Assembly: GCA_003249225.1 (NCBI GenBank)
Contig: QKJQ01000022.1
Coordinates: 62,001 to 126,000 of the forward strand
Direction: 5' to 3'
Origin: Clostridia bacterium
Lineage (GTDB): Bacteria > Bacillota > Clostridia > Lachnospirales > Lachnospiraceae
DNA: 64,000 bases
A program made the translations under genes and the position numbers. Positions 9,510-18,129 of this stretch are shown piece after piece; positions within the stretch are counted from its first letter, which is position 1; each line of letters opens with the position of its first letter. The notes below the pieces were generated by a model, which ran no database searches, had not been told where the DNA came from, and was given only the letters and a program-made list of their open reading frames with translations.

Positions 9510-10944
9510 ATGAATTCTGTGCAATTAGTTTGTGCTTTCCACCGCTTCGCAGTTCAATGATTGGCGCGCCTTTATGCTCAATATAATCACCGGTTATAGT
9601 TACACGGCCTATTGTCTCATCTTTTGGAATCTCAAACATGATATCGATCATAAAATCTTCAATGATCGCACGAAGTGCACGTGCTCCTGTTTTTTTCTCT
9701 ATTGCTTTTTCAGCGATGACTTCAAGTGCCCGGTCTTCAAACAACAAATCTACCTCATCCATGGCAAGCAACTTTTTATACTGTTTCAGAATAGCATTCT
9801 TTGGCTCTTTTAGTATTTTGATGTACATCTCTTTTGTCAGTTCCTGCAAGGTATAAACAACCGGCAGACGTCCAAGAAATTCAGGAATCATGCCATATTC
9901 ACGCAAGTCTTCAACCGTTACTTTCTGCAGAAGATTCGGATCATTATCATACTTGTCCCGAAGATCAGCATCAAATCCGATGGAGGATTTCTGATTCAGC
10001 CTGGTCTTAATAATAGTATCAAGATCCGGAAATGCGCCGCCGCAAATAAATAATATATTTGTTGTGTTTATGGTCGTCATTGGTACCATGGCATTCTTAC
10101 TGCTGGCTCCGACCGGCACTTCCACTTCACTGCCCTCTAAAAGTTTCAGAAGCCCCTGCTGTACCGATTCTCCACTAACATCACGACTGTTCGTATTTCT
10201 CTTTTTCGCTATTTTATCGATTTCATCAATGAACACGATCCCACGTTCTGCACGTTCCACATCATTGTCCGCTGCTGCCAGAAGTTTTGATAATACACTT
10301 TCCACATCATCTCCGATATACCCTGCTTCTGTCAATGATGTTGCATCTGTGATTGCCAGGGGAACATTAAGAATCTTGGCAAGTACACGAACCAGATATG
10401 TCTTTCCGCTTCCGGTCGGTCCGATCATCAGCATATTTGATTTTTCTATCTCAACTTCTTCATCTTTTTCCTTGGTAACTCTTTTGTAATGATTGTAAAC
10501 TGCGACAGACATTACTTTTTTTGCCTGTTCCTGCCCTATCACAAATTCGTCAAGACTGGCTTTTATTACGTGTGGCGGAGGAAGTCTGTCTATCTTTAAA
10601 ACATCCTCTGACTGTTCTTTTTTGTCTTCTTGCGGCTGTTTCTTTTTTACTTTCTGTCTCTCCGGAATATCCTGCTGGTTTACCATGTTTAGAAACGAAG
10701 GATTCATATTCATCATATCAAAGTATGGATTACCACTCTTGTTGATGGTATCAAATGTTTTCTGCATACAATCGTTGCAGATACAAATATTATTCGGTAT
10801 ATGAATCAGCTTACCGGCCTTGCTTTCCGGGCGTCTGCACATATAACAGATTTCTTCAAAAGTCGTGTCGTTGTTCTTGTTATTGTTATTTCCATTGTTA
10901 TTGTTGTTATTATTGTTATTGTTATTGTTTTGATCCTCGCTCAT
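9508..10944 (-). CDS. clpX: ClpX-type protease ATPase with poly-asparagine N-terminus
   Basis: AAA+ unfoldase that delivers substrates to ClpP. The 478-residue protein has Walker A GPTGSGKTYL, pore loop GYIGDDVES, Walker B IVFIDEIDKIAKK, the SRDVSGESVQQGLLKLLEGS block, and an IGF tripeptide (SSIGFDADLRD) of the kind that docks on ClpP. An N-terminal zinc-binding-like domain is present with C33-x2-C36 and C56-x2-C59. Residues 6-25 are almost pure asparagine, which is absent from ordinary ClpX and makes the protein longer than the usual ~420. The start is placed at 10944, where AAAGGGAAAGG precedes it and an MSEDQ start makes sense; the frame is open 17 codons further. No clpP or tig is adjacent, so this may be a second ClpX paralogue. 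Confidence 0.88.
   Translation of the reverse strand: MSEDQNNNNNNNNNNNNGNNNNKNNDTTFEEICYMCRRPESKAGKLIHIPNNICICNDCMQKTFDTINKSGNPYFDMMNMNPSFLNMVNQQDIPERQKVKKKQPQEDKKEQSEDVLKIDRLPPPHVIKASLDEFVIGQEQAKKVMSVAVYNHYKRVTKEKDEEVEIEKSNMLMIGPTGSGKTYLVRVLAKILNVPLAITDATSLTEAGYIGDDVESVLSKLLAAADNDVERAERGIVFIDEIDKIAKKRNTNSRDVSGESVQQGLLKLLEGSEVEVPVGASSKNAMVPMTTINTTNILFICGGAFPDLDTIIKTRLNQKSSIGFDADLRDKYDNDPNLLQKVTVEDLREYGMIPEFLGRLPVVYTLQELTKEMYIKILKEPKNAILKQYKKLLAMDEVDLLFEDRALEVIAEKAIEKKTGARALRAIIEDFMIDIMFEIPKDETIGRVTITGDYIEHKGAPIIELRSGGKHKLIAQNS
10870..10929 (-). repeat. AAT/AAC trinucleotide tract encoding poly-Asn in ClpX
   Basis: Twelve consecutive Asn codons, then Gly, four Asn, Lys and two Asn, written in mixed AAT/AAC codons. 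The tract can change length in steps of three bases without shifting the frame. Confidence 0.9.
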
Positions 10945-11149
10945 GTAATCGCCTTTCCCTTTGCCTGCGCTCTGCCTGAACGATAAGATTATCAAGATTA
11001 TTCAGTCAGTACATACTTTTCAGTGCAGCAAACGTAACTCTATCTTATCCCATGTGTCGGTTCTTCACAAGCCTTTTTTCATGCAATACCTGAAAATCCA
11101 TCTTATTTCCATAATTCAGTATCAGCGCCAAAGCTCTTTTCACCCAATA

Positions 11150-13537
11150 TTATAACTTAAAATATCCTCCGCCGATAAATTCGCGCAAGATTGAATTCTG
11201 TGGTACCGATTCACTGCTGACACCCAGTATGTAATCAAGAAACTTCAGCAGCCTTTTTGCTTCGCTGTATTCCGGAACATCAGGATCTATACCAAACAAA
11301 AGTGGTTCTGCATATTGTTTCAGAATTGGCAGTTCATAAATCATGGCAGAGTTGAACATGCAGTCTGCTTCTTCCTGAAAAGGAAAGATATTCTCTTCCT
11401 CTCCTTTTCGAACGGATGGCCACATAGCAATTGTTTCTCGGGCTCCTGTCCCTCTGGTTCTTGCATCCCGTACAATTCGACGAATCAGTCTTCCATCTGT
11501 TGTCGATATCCGATTATGTTCATCAATGCTAAGCTGTGTCAACGCGCTGATATAGATCTTGAACTTGCTTTCCTTTGGCAGCGTGTGCGATAATTTATCA
11601 TTTAACCCGTGGATCCCTTCGATAATCAGGATATCATCCGGTCCAAGTGTTTTAACATTCCCTTTGTATTCCCGTTTACCAAGCTTAAAATTGTACGATG
11701 GTAGTTCAACGTTTTTCCCTTCCAGCAGATCGTTCATATCTTTATTAAACTGTTCAACATCAATTGCTTCCAGCGTCTCATAATTGTATTCCCCATCCGG
11801 ATGTTTTGGGGTGAATTCCCTGTTCACAAAGTAATCATCGATTCCGATGGCATGAGGCTTATACCCAAGAATTCTCAGCTGTATGGATAAACGTCTTGCG
11901 AAGGTTGTCTTTCCTGATGAGGATGGCCCCGCAATCATAATAAACTTGCGATTTCCGGTAGCATGGATCTGATCCGCTATAGCACCGATCTTCTTTTCAA
12001 GCAATGCCTCCTGTATCATGATTATATCGTTGATCTCACCTTTTGTTATCTGTTCGTTCAGTGCGCCTACCGTATCAATTCCCATGGTCTTGCCCCACTG
12101 GTTCGATTCCTGAAGTGTAGCGAACAACTGAACTCTTGGCACAAATTTTTTAAGCTGGTCAGGTTCTGATTTTTCCGGGAGCAGCAGAATAAATCCGTTC
12201 TCATATAGGAACAGATCGAACTCTTTCAGCATACCGGCGCTTGGCGGCATATAACCGTAAAAATAATCCTGATAGCCGTCAAAGGTATAGATATTTGTTT
12301 TCGAAACTCTTCGGAAGCGGAATAGTTTCTCCTTGTCGAACATTTCATATTCATGGAACAACTGTGCGGCTTCTGTTGTTCCTATCGTTGACTTGAAAAA
12401 AGGAATATCCTCTTTAATCAAGCGTTTCATTTCGTTTTTTACTTTATCAAGAGTCAAAGCAAGATCATCTTTTGTATCAGCGATAAATTCACAGAACAGC
12501 CCTGATCCGATCGAATGTTCCACTCGAATCTGCCACCGGTATTTCTGGTCAATTACAAGATCAAACGCACGCAGCATAAGAAGAATCATACCTCTGGTGT
12601 ACGTCTTATGTCCATCGTTATCCTGCAGGGTAACAAATTCGAGAACGCAGTCTTCCTGCACCGTTTTGAATAATTCACGCAGTTTCCCATTTGCACGGAC
12701 AAGGATGATCTCATACGGATAATCCTTCTGGTACTTCATTTTTATCTCTTCAAAACTGGTTCCCTTTTCATAAATCTCACATACACCATGAATCGTTACA
12801 CGCACTAAATCCATTCTTATGTTCCCTCCTTTTTGCTGTAAGCAGGTCAGAGCTTCTTTTAGCTCCGTCATCTCTGTTAAAAATGCCGGAAGGCGCTCTT
12901 TTGTGTTCTTGGTTTTGTTCCTTTCAAGACAATATTTTATCTGGGTATATTTTTTTATTTCTTTATTCAGGTATTCCACAAGAACCGGATGAACATGATC
13001 CAGTAATTCCTTTCCATACCTGTATTCATATTCGTGCGGATATTCCTCCGGCAATACACCACTTTGGTTGACTGCATGCAGGACCGTATAATATTTACCA
13101 TCTTCCAGACACATATCTTCTTCTATGATCTGGTAACCGATCTTATGCAGGTAATGCCGTACACTGCTTATTTCTGACTGCGGCTGCAGAATAATATCCT
13201 TTGCTTTTTCTACACATTCCGATCCCTCTGTCAGAATCTGAATCATCAGATTCCCACCCATTCCTGCGATAACAATACAATCTGCTTCTCCCGGAATAAG
13301 ATGTTCTAAACCATTGGATAACCTTGTTGTAATCTGATCCGTATAACCGTATTGCTCAATGTTATCTGCTGCCCGTTGAAGCGGCCCCCTGTTAACATCC
13401 ATTGCGATGGCTTTTTTTACAGTTCCTCTTTGTATCATGCTGATTGATATATAGGCATGATCACATCCGACATCTGCCAGTGTTTCTGTCTTAGGCACCT
13501 GGTCCACCACCATAGTCAGCCGTTTCGATAATACCAT
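11150..13537 (-). CDS. Fusion: TrmK tRNA methyltransferase + uridine-kinase-like nucleoside kinase
   Basis: A single 795-residue frame. Residues 1 to about 235 are TrmK, the tRNA adenine-22 N1-methyltransferase normally encoded beside rpoD; SAM-site motifs LADVGCDHAYIS and AGMGGNLM are visible. From residue 242 (MDLVRVTIHG) it is the ~554-residue Clostridia nucleoside kinase: TGS-like start, ThrRS-like second domain (VEHSIGSGLFCEF), then a PRK/Udk kinase with P-loop AGPSSSGKTTFARRL. These are usually two genes. At the junction a full ribosome binding site (AAAAAGGAGGGAACATAAGA before ATG at 12814) is read through in frame, with no stop codon. The protein may therefore be made as a fusion, and the kinase also alone. 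AGAAGGAGATTCA precedes the first ATG. Confidence 0.88.
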   Translation of the reverse strand: MVLSKRLTMVVDQVPKTETLADVGCDHAYISISMIQRGTVKKAIAMDVNRGPLQRAADNIEQYGYTDQITTRLSNGLEHLIPGEADCIVIAGMGGNLMIQILTEGSECVEKAKDIILQPQSEISSVRHYLHKIGYQIIEEDMCLEDGKYYTVLHAVNQSGVLPEEYPHEYEYRYGKELLDHVHPVLVEYLNKEIKKYTQIKYCLERNKTKNTKERLPAFLTEMTELKEALTCLQQKGGNIRMDLVRVTIHGVCEIYEKGTSFEEIKMKYQKDYPYEIILVRANGKLRELFKTVQEDCVLEFVTLQDNDGHKTYTRGMILLMLRAFDLVIDQKYRWQIRVEHSIGSGLFCEFIADTKDDLALTLDKVKNEMKRLIKEDIPFFKSTIGTTEAAQLFHEYEMFDKEKLFRFRRVSKTNIYTFDGYQDYFYGYMPPSAGMLKEFDLFLYENGFILLLPEKSEPDQLKKFVPRVQLFATLQESNQWGKTMGIDTVGALNEQITKGEINDIIMIQEALLEKKIGAIADQIHATGNRKFIMIAGPSSSGKTTFARRLSIQLRILGYKPHAIGIDDYFVNREFTPKHPDGEYNYETLEAIDVEQFNKDMNDLLEGKNVELPSYNFKLGKREYKGNVKTLGPDDILIIEGIHGLNDKLSHTLPKESKFKIYISALTQLSIDEHNRISTTDGRLIRRIVRDARTRGTGARETIAMWPSVRKGEEENIFPFQEEADCMFNSAMIYELPILKQYAEPLLFGIDPDVPEYSEAKRLLKFLDYILGVSSESVPQNSILREFIGGGYFKL
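12824..12834 (-). promoter_or_regulatory. Internal ribosome binding site for the kinase half of trmK-udk
   Basis: On the minus strand CAAAAAGGAGGG lies 9 bases before an in-frame ATG at 12814 that is the natural start of the kinase family. It is better matched than many real sites in the window and is translated as part of the fusion junction. Confidence 0.75.
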
Positions 13538-13569
13538 TTCTATTGAATCTCCTTCTATTTCATCTGAAT

Positions 13570-14679
13570 TTATTCCAAAAAATCACGAAGTTTTCGGCTT
13601 CTGCTCGGATGCCGAAGCTTTCGAAGGGCCTTCGCTTCGATCTGTCTAATACGTTCTCTTGTAACGTCAAATTCTTTTCCAACTTCTTCAAGCGTTCTGG
13701 CTCTTCCGTCTCCGAGTCCAAATCTCAGGTAAAGCACCTTTCTTTCCCTGTCAGTCAATGTATCAAGAACTTCCAGGAGCTGTTCCTTTAATAGAGTAAA
13801 TGCCGCTGCATCAGCCGGTACCGGAACATTATCATCCTGAATAAAATCACCGAGGTGACTGTCTTCTTCCTCGCCGATTGGTGTCTCCAGCGAAACCGGT
13901 TCCTGTGAGATCTTTTGTATCTCACGAACCCTGTCCACGGGAAGACGCATCTCTTCTGCGATTTCTTCCGGAAATGGTTCCCGGCCTAGTTCCTGAAGCA
14001 TCTGCCGCTGTACACGAATCAGCTTATTGATTGTTTCTACCATATGAACCGGAATTCGAATGGTTCGCGCCTGATCGGCGATTGCTCTGGTAATTGCCTG
14101 GCGGATCCACCAGGTCGCATAGGTACTGAATTTATATCCTTTTCGGTAGTCGAACTTTTCAACTGCTTTGATAAGTCCAAGATTTCCTTCCTGAATCAGG
14201 TCAAGGAACTGCATTCCTCGGCCAACATAACGCTTTGCAATACTAACGACCAGTCGGAGATTAGCTTCGGAAAGACGCTTTCTTGCCTCGATGTCACCAA
14301 CTTCCATTCGCTGCGCCAGTTCGATTTCTTCGTCGGCACTCAAAAGCGGCACTTTACCGATTTCTTTTAAGTACATTCTTACAGGGTCTTCAATGCTGAT
14401 GCCTTCCGGAACAGACAGATCGATTTTTGACAGATCCTCATCTTCTGAATCATCAATGTCAATCTCTTCATCGTCGATTTCCTCAAGATCGGGGATTCGC
14501 AGGACATCAATGTTATTGGCCTCTAAAACCTCAAACACCGCATCCATCTGATCGGTACTCATTTCGATATCCAGAAAAAAATCATTGATTTCCTGATATT
14601 CCAGAACGTTTTTCCTTTTTTTGGCATACGCCAGCAGTTCTTTTAATCTTTCATGAAACTTTTGTGATCCTTCTTCCAT
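13570..14679 (-). CDS. rpoD: RNA polymerase primary sigma factor (sigma-A)
   Basis: Housekeeping sigma factor, 369 residues, the usual size of a Clostridia/Bacillus SigA. Region 1.2 ([18 protein letters not shown]), region 2 with the -10 recognition and melting segment ([18 protein letters not shown]), region 3 ([13 protein letters not shown]) and region 4.2 helix-turn-helix ([20 protein letters not shown]) are all intact. It lies between dnaG and trmK, the conserved Gram-positive order. GAGAGGGGTATTGT precedes the ATG. Confidence 0.98.
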   Translation of the reverse strand: MEEGSQKFHERLKELLAYAKKRKNVLEYQEINDFFLDIEMSTDQMDAVFEVLEANNIDVLRIPDLEEIDDEEIDIDDSEDEDLSKIDLSVPEGISIEDPVRMYLKEIGKVPLLSADEEIELAQRMEVGDIEARKRLSEANLRLVVSIAKRYVGRGMQFLDLIQEGNLGLIKAVEKFDYRKGYKFSTYATWWIRQAITRAIADQARTIRIPVHMVETINKLIRVQRQMLQELGREPFPEEIAEEMRLPVDRVREIQKISQEPVSLETPIGEEEDSHLGDFIQDDNVPVPADAAAFTLLKEQLLEVLDTLTDRERKVLYLRFGLGDGRARTLEEVGKEFDVTRERIRQIEAKALRKLRHPSRSRKLRDFLE

Positions 14680-14777
14680 ACAATACCCCTCTCTTTCAGT
14701 AATCTGTCTTTCACATCCAGTTGCCTGTCATCCAGCCATTCTTGATTCCTTTCTTCGGGCTCGCTGTGTCAGAATAT

Positions 14778-16562
14778 TTATCCTAACGTTACATTGAGCT
14801 TTTGTAAGTCTTTGATCTGCTGGATAATTCGCTGATATTCTGTTACATTATTCTCCTCAATTGCTTTTCTGCCGGCACATTCCAGACTGTTCCTTCGAAT
14901 CCGCAATACCGTATCCGAAAATGCCTTGTTCTTTTCTGCTTCCGATAGCTCCTCTCTGACAGATGCTGAGAATATTTCAGCAACTTTTGCCTGTTCCTCT
15001 GCGCTTTCAAATCTGCTGATAATTCTGGCCGGCGTTATCATTTTCTCGTTTTCATACTGCTCAAAAACCATAATTGCTACACTTTTATATGGTTCTTCTG
15101 TAAAATCTCCGGCCGAAATCACATTCTTGATTTTGTCATAGGTTTTTGTCTCTTCTGCCATCCAGGTCAGCAGCATCTTCTGCGACTGATAAATTCCCTC
15201 TTCCGGTTTACCTTTTTTGCGTCCGGTCTCTTTCTCCCGCTCTTTTGTTTCCTGAGCAATCTGCTGACTAAGTTTTCTGGAACCGATCGAATTCACCAGA
15301 TGTCTTAAGTTTTCATATCCCATATGGTATATCCGGTCGACTGCTTCCATATAATTGTTTCGTTCTATTTCCTCAGGGAATCCTGCAAGCTTGCCTGCTA
15401 TTTCATTATAAAATTTTGTTTTTTGTTCCGGATCCTGCAGATCATACTGTTGTTCCAGAACATTGATCTCAAAGAAAAAGCTGCTGGAAGCCTGATCGAT
15501 CCGTTTCTGATATTCTTCCGCTCCAAGAGCCTTTATGAATTCATCCGGATCCTTATATGGTTTCATATTTATGACTTTGACACTGATGCCGGATTCCTTC
15601 AGAATCGGTATTGCGCGCAGGGCGGCTTTTGTTCCGGCTTCATCACTGTCATAAGTCAGCAGGACTTCCTTCACATAACGCGACATCAGGTTCGCATGCA
15701 GCCCGGTAAATGCTGTGCCAAGTGAAGCTACCGCATTCGTAAAGCCTGCCTGATGAAGTGCAATGACATCCATATACCCTTCACATAAAAGAAAATAAGA
15801 CTTTCGGCTCGTTCTTGCAAAATTAAGCCCATACAGATTGCGGCTTTTGTCAAATAACTTTGTCTCGGGTGAATTCAGGTATTTTGGCATTCCATCCCCC
15901 ATGACACGTCCCCCGAATGCAATAACCTTGCTATTAATGTCCATAATAGGGAACATGACGCGGTTCCAGAATTTATCCGATCCGCCTTTTTGTTCATCTA
16001 TGTTCACCAGTCCGGTAAGCTTTAGAAAGTCATCGCCATACCCTTCTTTTTTCAGGTACTTATAAAGACCACCGCCAAATTTATCCGAATAACCAAGGCC
16101 AAAATGCTGGATGGTCTCGTCTGTCAATTCGCGGTTCTTCAGATATTCCATAGCTCCTGTGCCCCGATCGGATCGTAACAAAACATAATAATATTTAGCA
16201 GCCAGTTTGTTCACTTCAAACAGTTTATTTCGAAGCTCATGCGTCTGCTTTGCTTCTTCGCTTTGTTCTTTCTGCGGCAATTCCACACCCGCACGCTCGG
16301 CAAGCACCCTCATCGCTTCCATGAACGTATAATTCTCATATTCCATAAGAAAGGTAAACACATTGCCGCCAACACCACAGCCAAAGCAATGATACATCTG
16401 TTTCCCCTGACTGACCGAAAATGAGGGTGTTTTTTCTCCATGAAACGGGCAAAGCCCCATGTGGTTCGCACCTTTCTTGGTCAGCTTTACGTAACTGCCA
16501 ATGACATCTACGATATCATTTTTCGACCTTATCTCTTCCACTAATGAATCTTCGTAATACAT
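14778..16562 (-). CDS. dnaG: DNA primase
   Basis: Synthesises RNA primers for replication. The 594-residue protein has the CHC2 zinc finger (CPFHGEKTPSFSVS...CFGCGVGGNVFTF), the TOPRIM core (EGYMDVIALHQAGF, TYDSDEAGTKAA) and a C-terminal helicase-interaction region. The frame is open to 16589, but MYYEDSLVEEIRS at 16562, preceded by GATTGGGGGACCT, fits the family and avoids overlap with the dgt stop at 16574. It is transcribed with dgt upstream and rpoD downstream. Confidence 0.97.
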   Translation of the reverse strand: MYYEDSLVEEIRSKNDIVDVIGSYVKLTKKGANHMGLCPFHGEKTPSFSVSQGKQMYHCFGCGVGGNVFTFLMEYENYTFMEAMRVLAERAGVELPQKEQSEEAKQTHELRNKLFEVNKLAAKYYYVLLRSDRGTGAMEYLKNRELTDETIQHFGLGYSDKFGGGLYKYLKKEGYGDDFLKLTGLVNIDEQKGGSDKFWNRVMFPIMDINSKVIAFGGRVMGDGMPKYLNSPETKLFDKSRNLYGLNFARTSRKSYFLLCEGYMDVIALHQAGFTNAVASLGTAFTGLHANLMSRYVKEVLLTYDSDEAGTKAALRAIPILKESGISVKVINMKPYKDPDEFIKALGAEEYQKRIDQASSSFFFEINVLEQQYDLQDPEQKTKFYNEIAGKLAGFPEEIERNNYMEAVDRIYHMGYENLRHLVNSIGSRKLSQQIAQETKEREKETGRKKGKPEEGIYQSQKMLLTWMAEETKTYDKIKNVISAGDFTEEPYKSVAIMVFEQYENEKMITPARIISRFESAEEQAKVAEIFSASVREELSEAEKNKAFSDTVLRIRRNSLECAGRKAIEENNVTEYQRIIQQIKDLQKLNVTLG

Positions 16563-16573
16563 AGGTCCCCCAA

Positions 16574-17584
16574 TCAATATACATCCCATGCTACCGGTAT
16601 CATGATTTCATGGAATCTGCCAACGGCATATCCATCTGTCATACCGGCAATATAATCACATATAACTCTGTCTGTTTCCTCACTGCCTGTCCGTATCATC
16701 TGAATATATTCCTCTGGCAGAAGTTCCAGATGATCTCTGTAATAAATGAAGAGCATGGAAAGCATTTCTTCCGCTTTCGACTCCTGCCCTTTTGCCACCG
16801 GGTTCGTGTACACACTTTCAAACATATAGGCACGCAGTCCCGTCATGGCTTCTCTGATATCCGGTGACATGATTATGTCGTTTCTGCCCTCACTGCGACT
16901 AATAATATCATGGATTAACGTATTCAGCCTCTGTCCAAGATCATGTCCGAGCTTGTCTGTATACTTTGAAGGAATATCCTTTTCTGAAATAATGTGAGCA
17001 CGAATAGCATCATCAATGTCATGGTTGACATAAGCAATCTTATCTGCAAGCTGAACGACTTTGCCTTCAAGTGTCGTTGGATGTCCTGAAGTCTGATGAT
17101 TTATGATTCCATCCCTGACTTCCTTTGACAGATTCAAGCCCTTTCCGTGCCGTTCCAGCCGTTCGACGACCCGAAGACTCTGCATGGCATGTTCAAATCC
17201 ACCATCACAGGTCCTGTTTAAGGCCCGCTCTCCCGCGTGGCCAAACGGTGTGTGTCCAAGATCATGTCCCAAAGCAATCGCTTCAGTTAAATCTTCATTT
17301 AACAACAGTGATTTTGCTATAGTTCTTGCTATCTGAGAGACTTCAAGTGTATGTGTAAGTCTTGTCCTGTAATGATCGCCCTCCGGCGATAGAAACACTT
17401 GTGTCTTTCCTTTTAATCTTCGAAAAGATTTTGAATGGAGTATCTTATCGCGGTCTCTTTGATAAATCGGTCTAATATCACATGGTTCTTCGTATTCATC
17501 CCTGCCTTGTGATTCATCGCTAAAGGATGCATAGGGACTCAGATATTGATGTTCCCGAAGTTCCTGCTTTTCACGTACATTCAT
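16574..17584 (-). CDS. dgt: Deoxyguanosinetriphosphate triphosphohydrolase-like HD protein
   Basis: HD-domain dNTPase converting dGTP (or related dNTPs) to deoxynucleoside and triphosphate. The 336-residue length is typical of Gram-positive dGTPase-like proteins. Metal-site residues are in RLTHTLEVSQIAR, ALGHDLGHTPFGHAGE and AYVNHDIDDA. The start at 17584 is preceded by GGAAGAGGAGTCGGA; the frame is open 31 codons further upstream but without family similarity. dgt next to dnaG is a common Firmicutes arrangement. A small TGCGC/GCGCA hairpin precedes the ribosome binding site. Confidence 0.93.
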   Translation of the reverse strand: MNVREKQELREHQYLSPYASFSDESQGRDEYEEPCDIRPIYQRDRDKILHSKSFRRLKGKTQVFLSPEGDHYRTRLTHTLEVSQIARTIAKSLLLNEDLTEAIALGHDLGHTPFGHAGERALNRTCDGGFEHAMQSLRVVERLERHGKGLNLSKEVRDGIINHQTSGHPTTLEGKVVQLADKIAYVNHDIDDAIRAHIISEKDIPSKYTDKLGHDLGQRLNTLIHDIISRSEGRNDIIMSPDIREAMTGLRAYMFESVYTNPVAKGQESKAEEMLSMLFIYYRDHLELLPEEYIQMIRTGSEETDRVICDYIAGMTDGYAVGRFHEIMIPVAWDVY

Positions 17585-17599
17585 TCCGACTCCTCTTCC

Positions 17600-17615
17600 T
17601 GCGCTTTCCTGCGCA
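17600..17615 (-). promoter_or_regulatory. TGCGC/GCGCA hairpin at the dgt ribosome binding site
   Basis: On the minus strand TGCGCAGGAAAGCGCA can form a 5-bp stem directly followed by GGAAGAGGAG and the dgt ATG. It resembles the leader hairpins of cimA, leuA and mcp, but the longer TTCAAACTT part is missing. Confidence 0.45.
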
Positions 17616-18016
17616 TCATTTGTGACTTTGCTGTATTTATCCGTAATTTTCTGATATCTGAACAAAGCGAAAATCAATTATTTTCTAATAAAAATCCTGC
17701 ACGCTGTCAGTGGATATCATCGTTAAAAATCCTATCAAATTTATATCGGCTCTGATTTTGTCGCCTTATAGTATTATTCGACACATTTATTGAATTTCCT
17801 TTAATTTTTTTTATTTTCTGACATTTTTTTGTTATTCTCAAGCCTTCAAAATAACTTACGATATAGTGCTTTTATAACATCATTGCAACTTCTAAGAATT
17901 TATCTTTGTTTTCAGGCTTTTACCTTTTTTCTATATTTGCAGGCTCGTTCCTGATTTGATTTTACGGCTTTTCTCAGCGTATGCTCTGCTTGACTTGAGG
18001 AACGGTTTAATTGCAG
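17616..18016. other. Intergenic region upstream of dgt, no gene seen
   Basis: AT-rich sequence between the feoB terminator and dgt. It includes long T-runs around 17800-17835. An open frame reaching in from feoB on the minus strand lacks start signals and family features. The region presumably holds the dgt-dnaG-rpoD promoter, which I could not pin down. Confidence 0.5.
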
Positions 18017-18070
18017 AAAAGCATATACATTCCAGAACGTGATAACACGAATCTTTGAAAATGTATATGC
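18017..18070 (-). terminator. Structured terminator downstream of feoB
   Basis: Read on the minus strand: an 11-bp stem GCATATACATT/AATGTATATGC encloses a second small stem CGTG-TTAT-CACG and is followed by TTTT. It lies 60 bases after the feoB stop. Confidence 0.7.
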
Positions 18071-18129
18071 CGTATTGAGAATTCTTATCTTTGTTTCATC
18101 CAATGTGAATAACGAAACCTTGTCTGTAT
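18017..18129 (-). other. feoB 3' untranslated region
   Basis: Spacer between the feoB stop and its terminator. No gene or further repeat seen. Confidence 0.4.
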
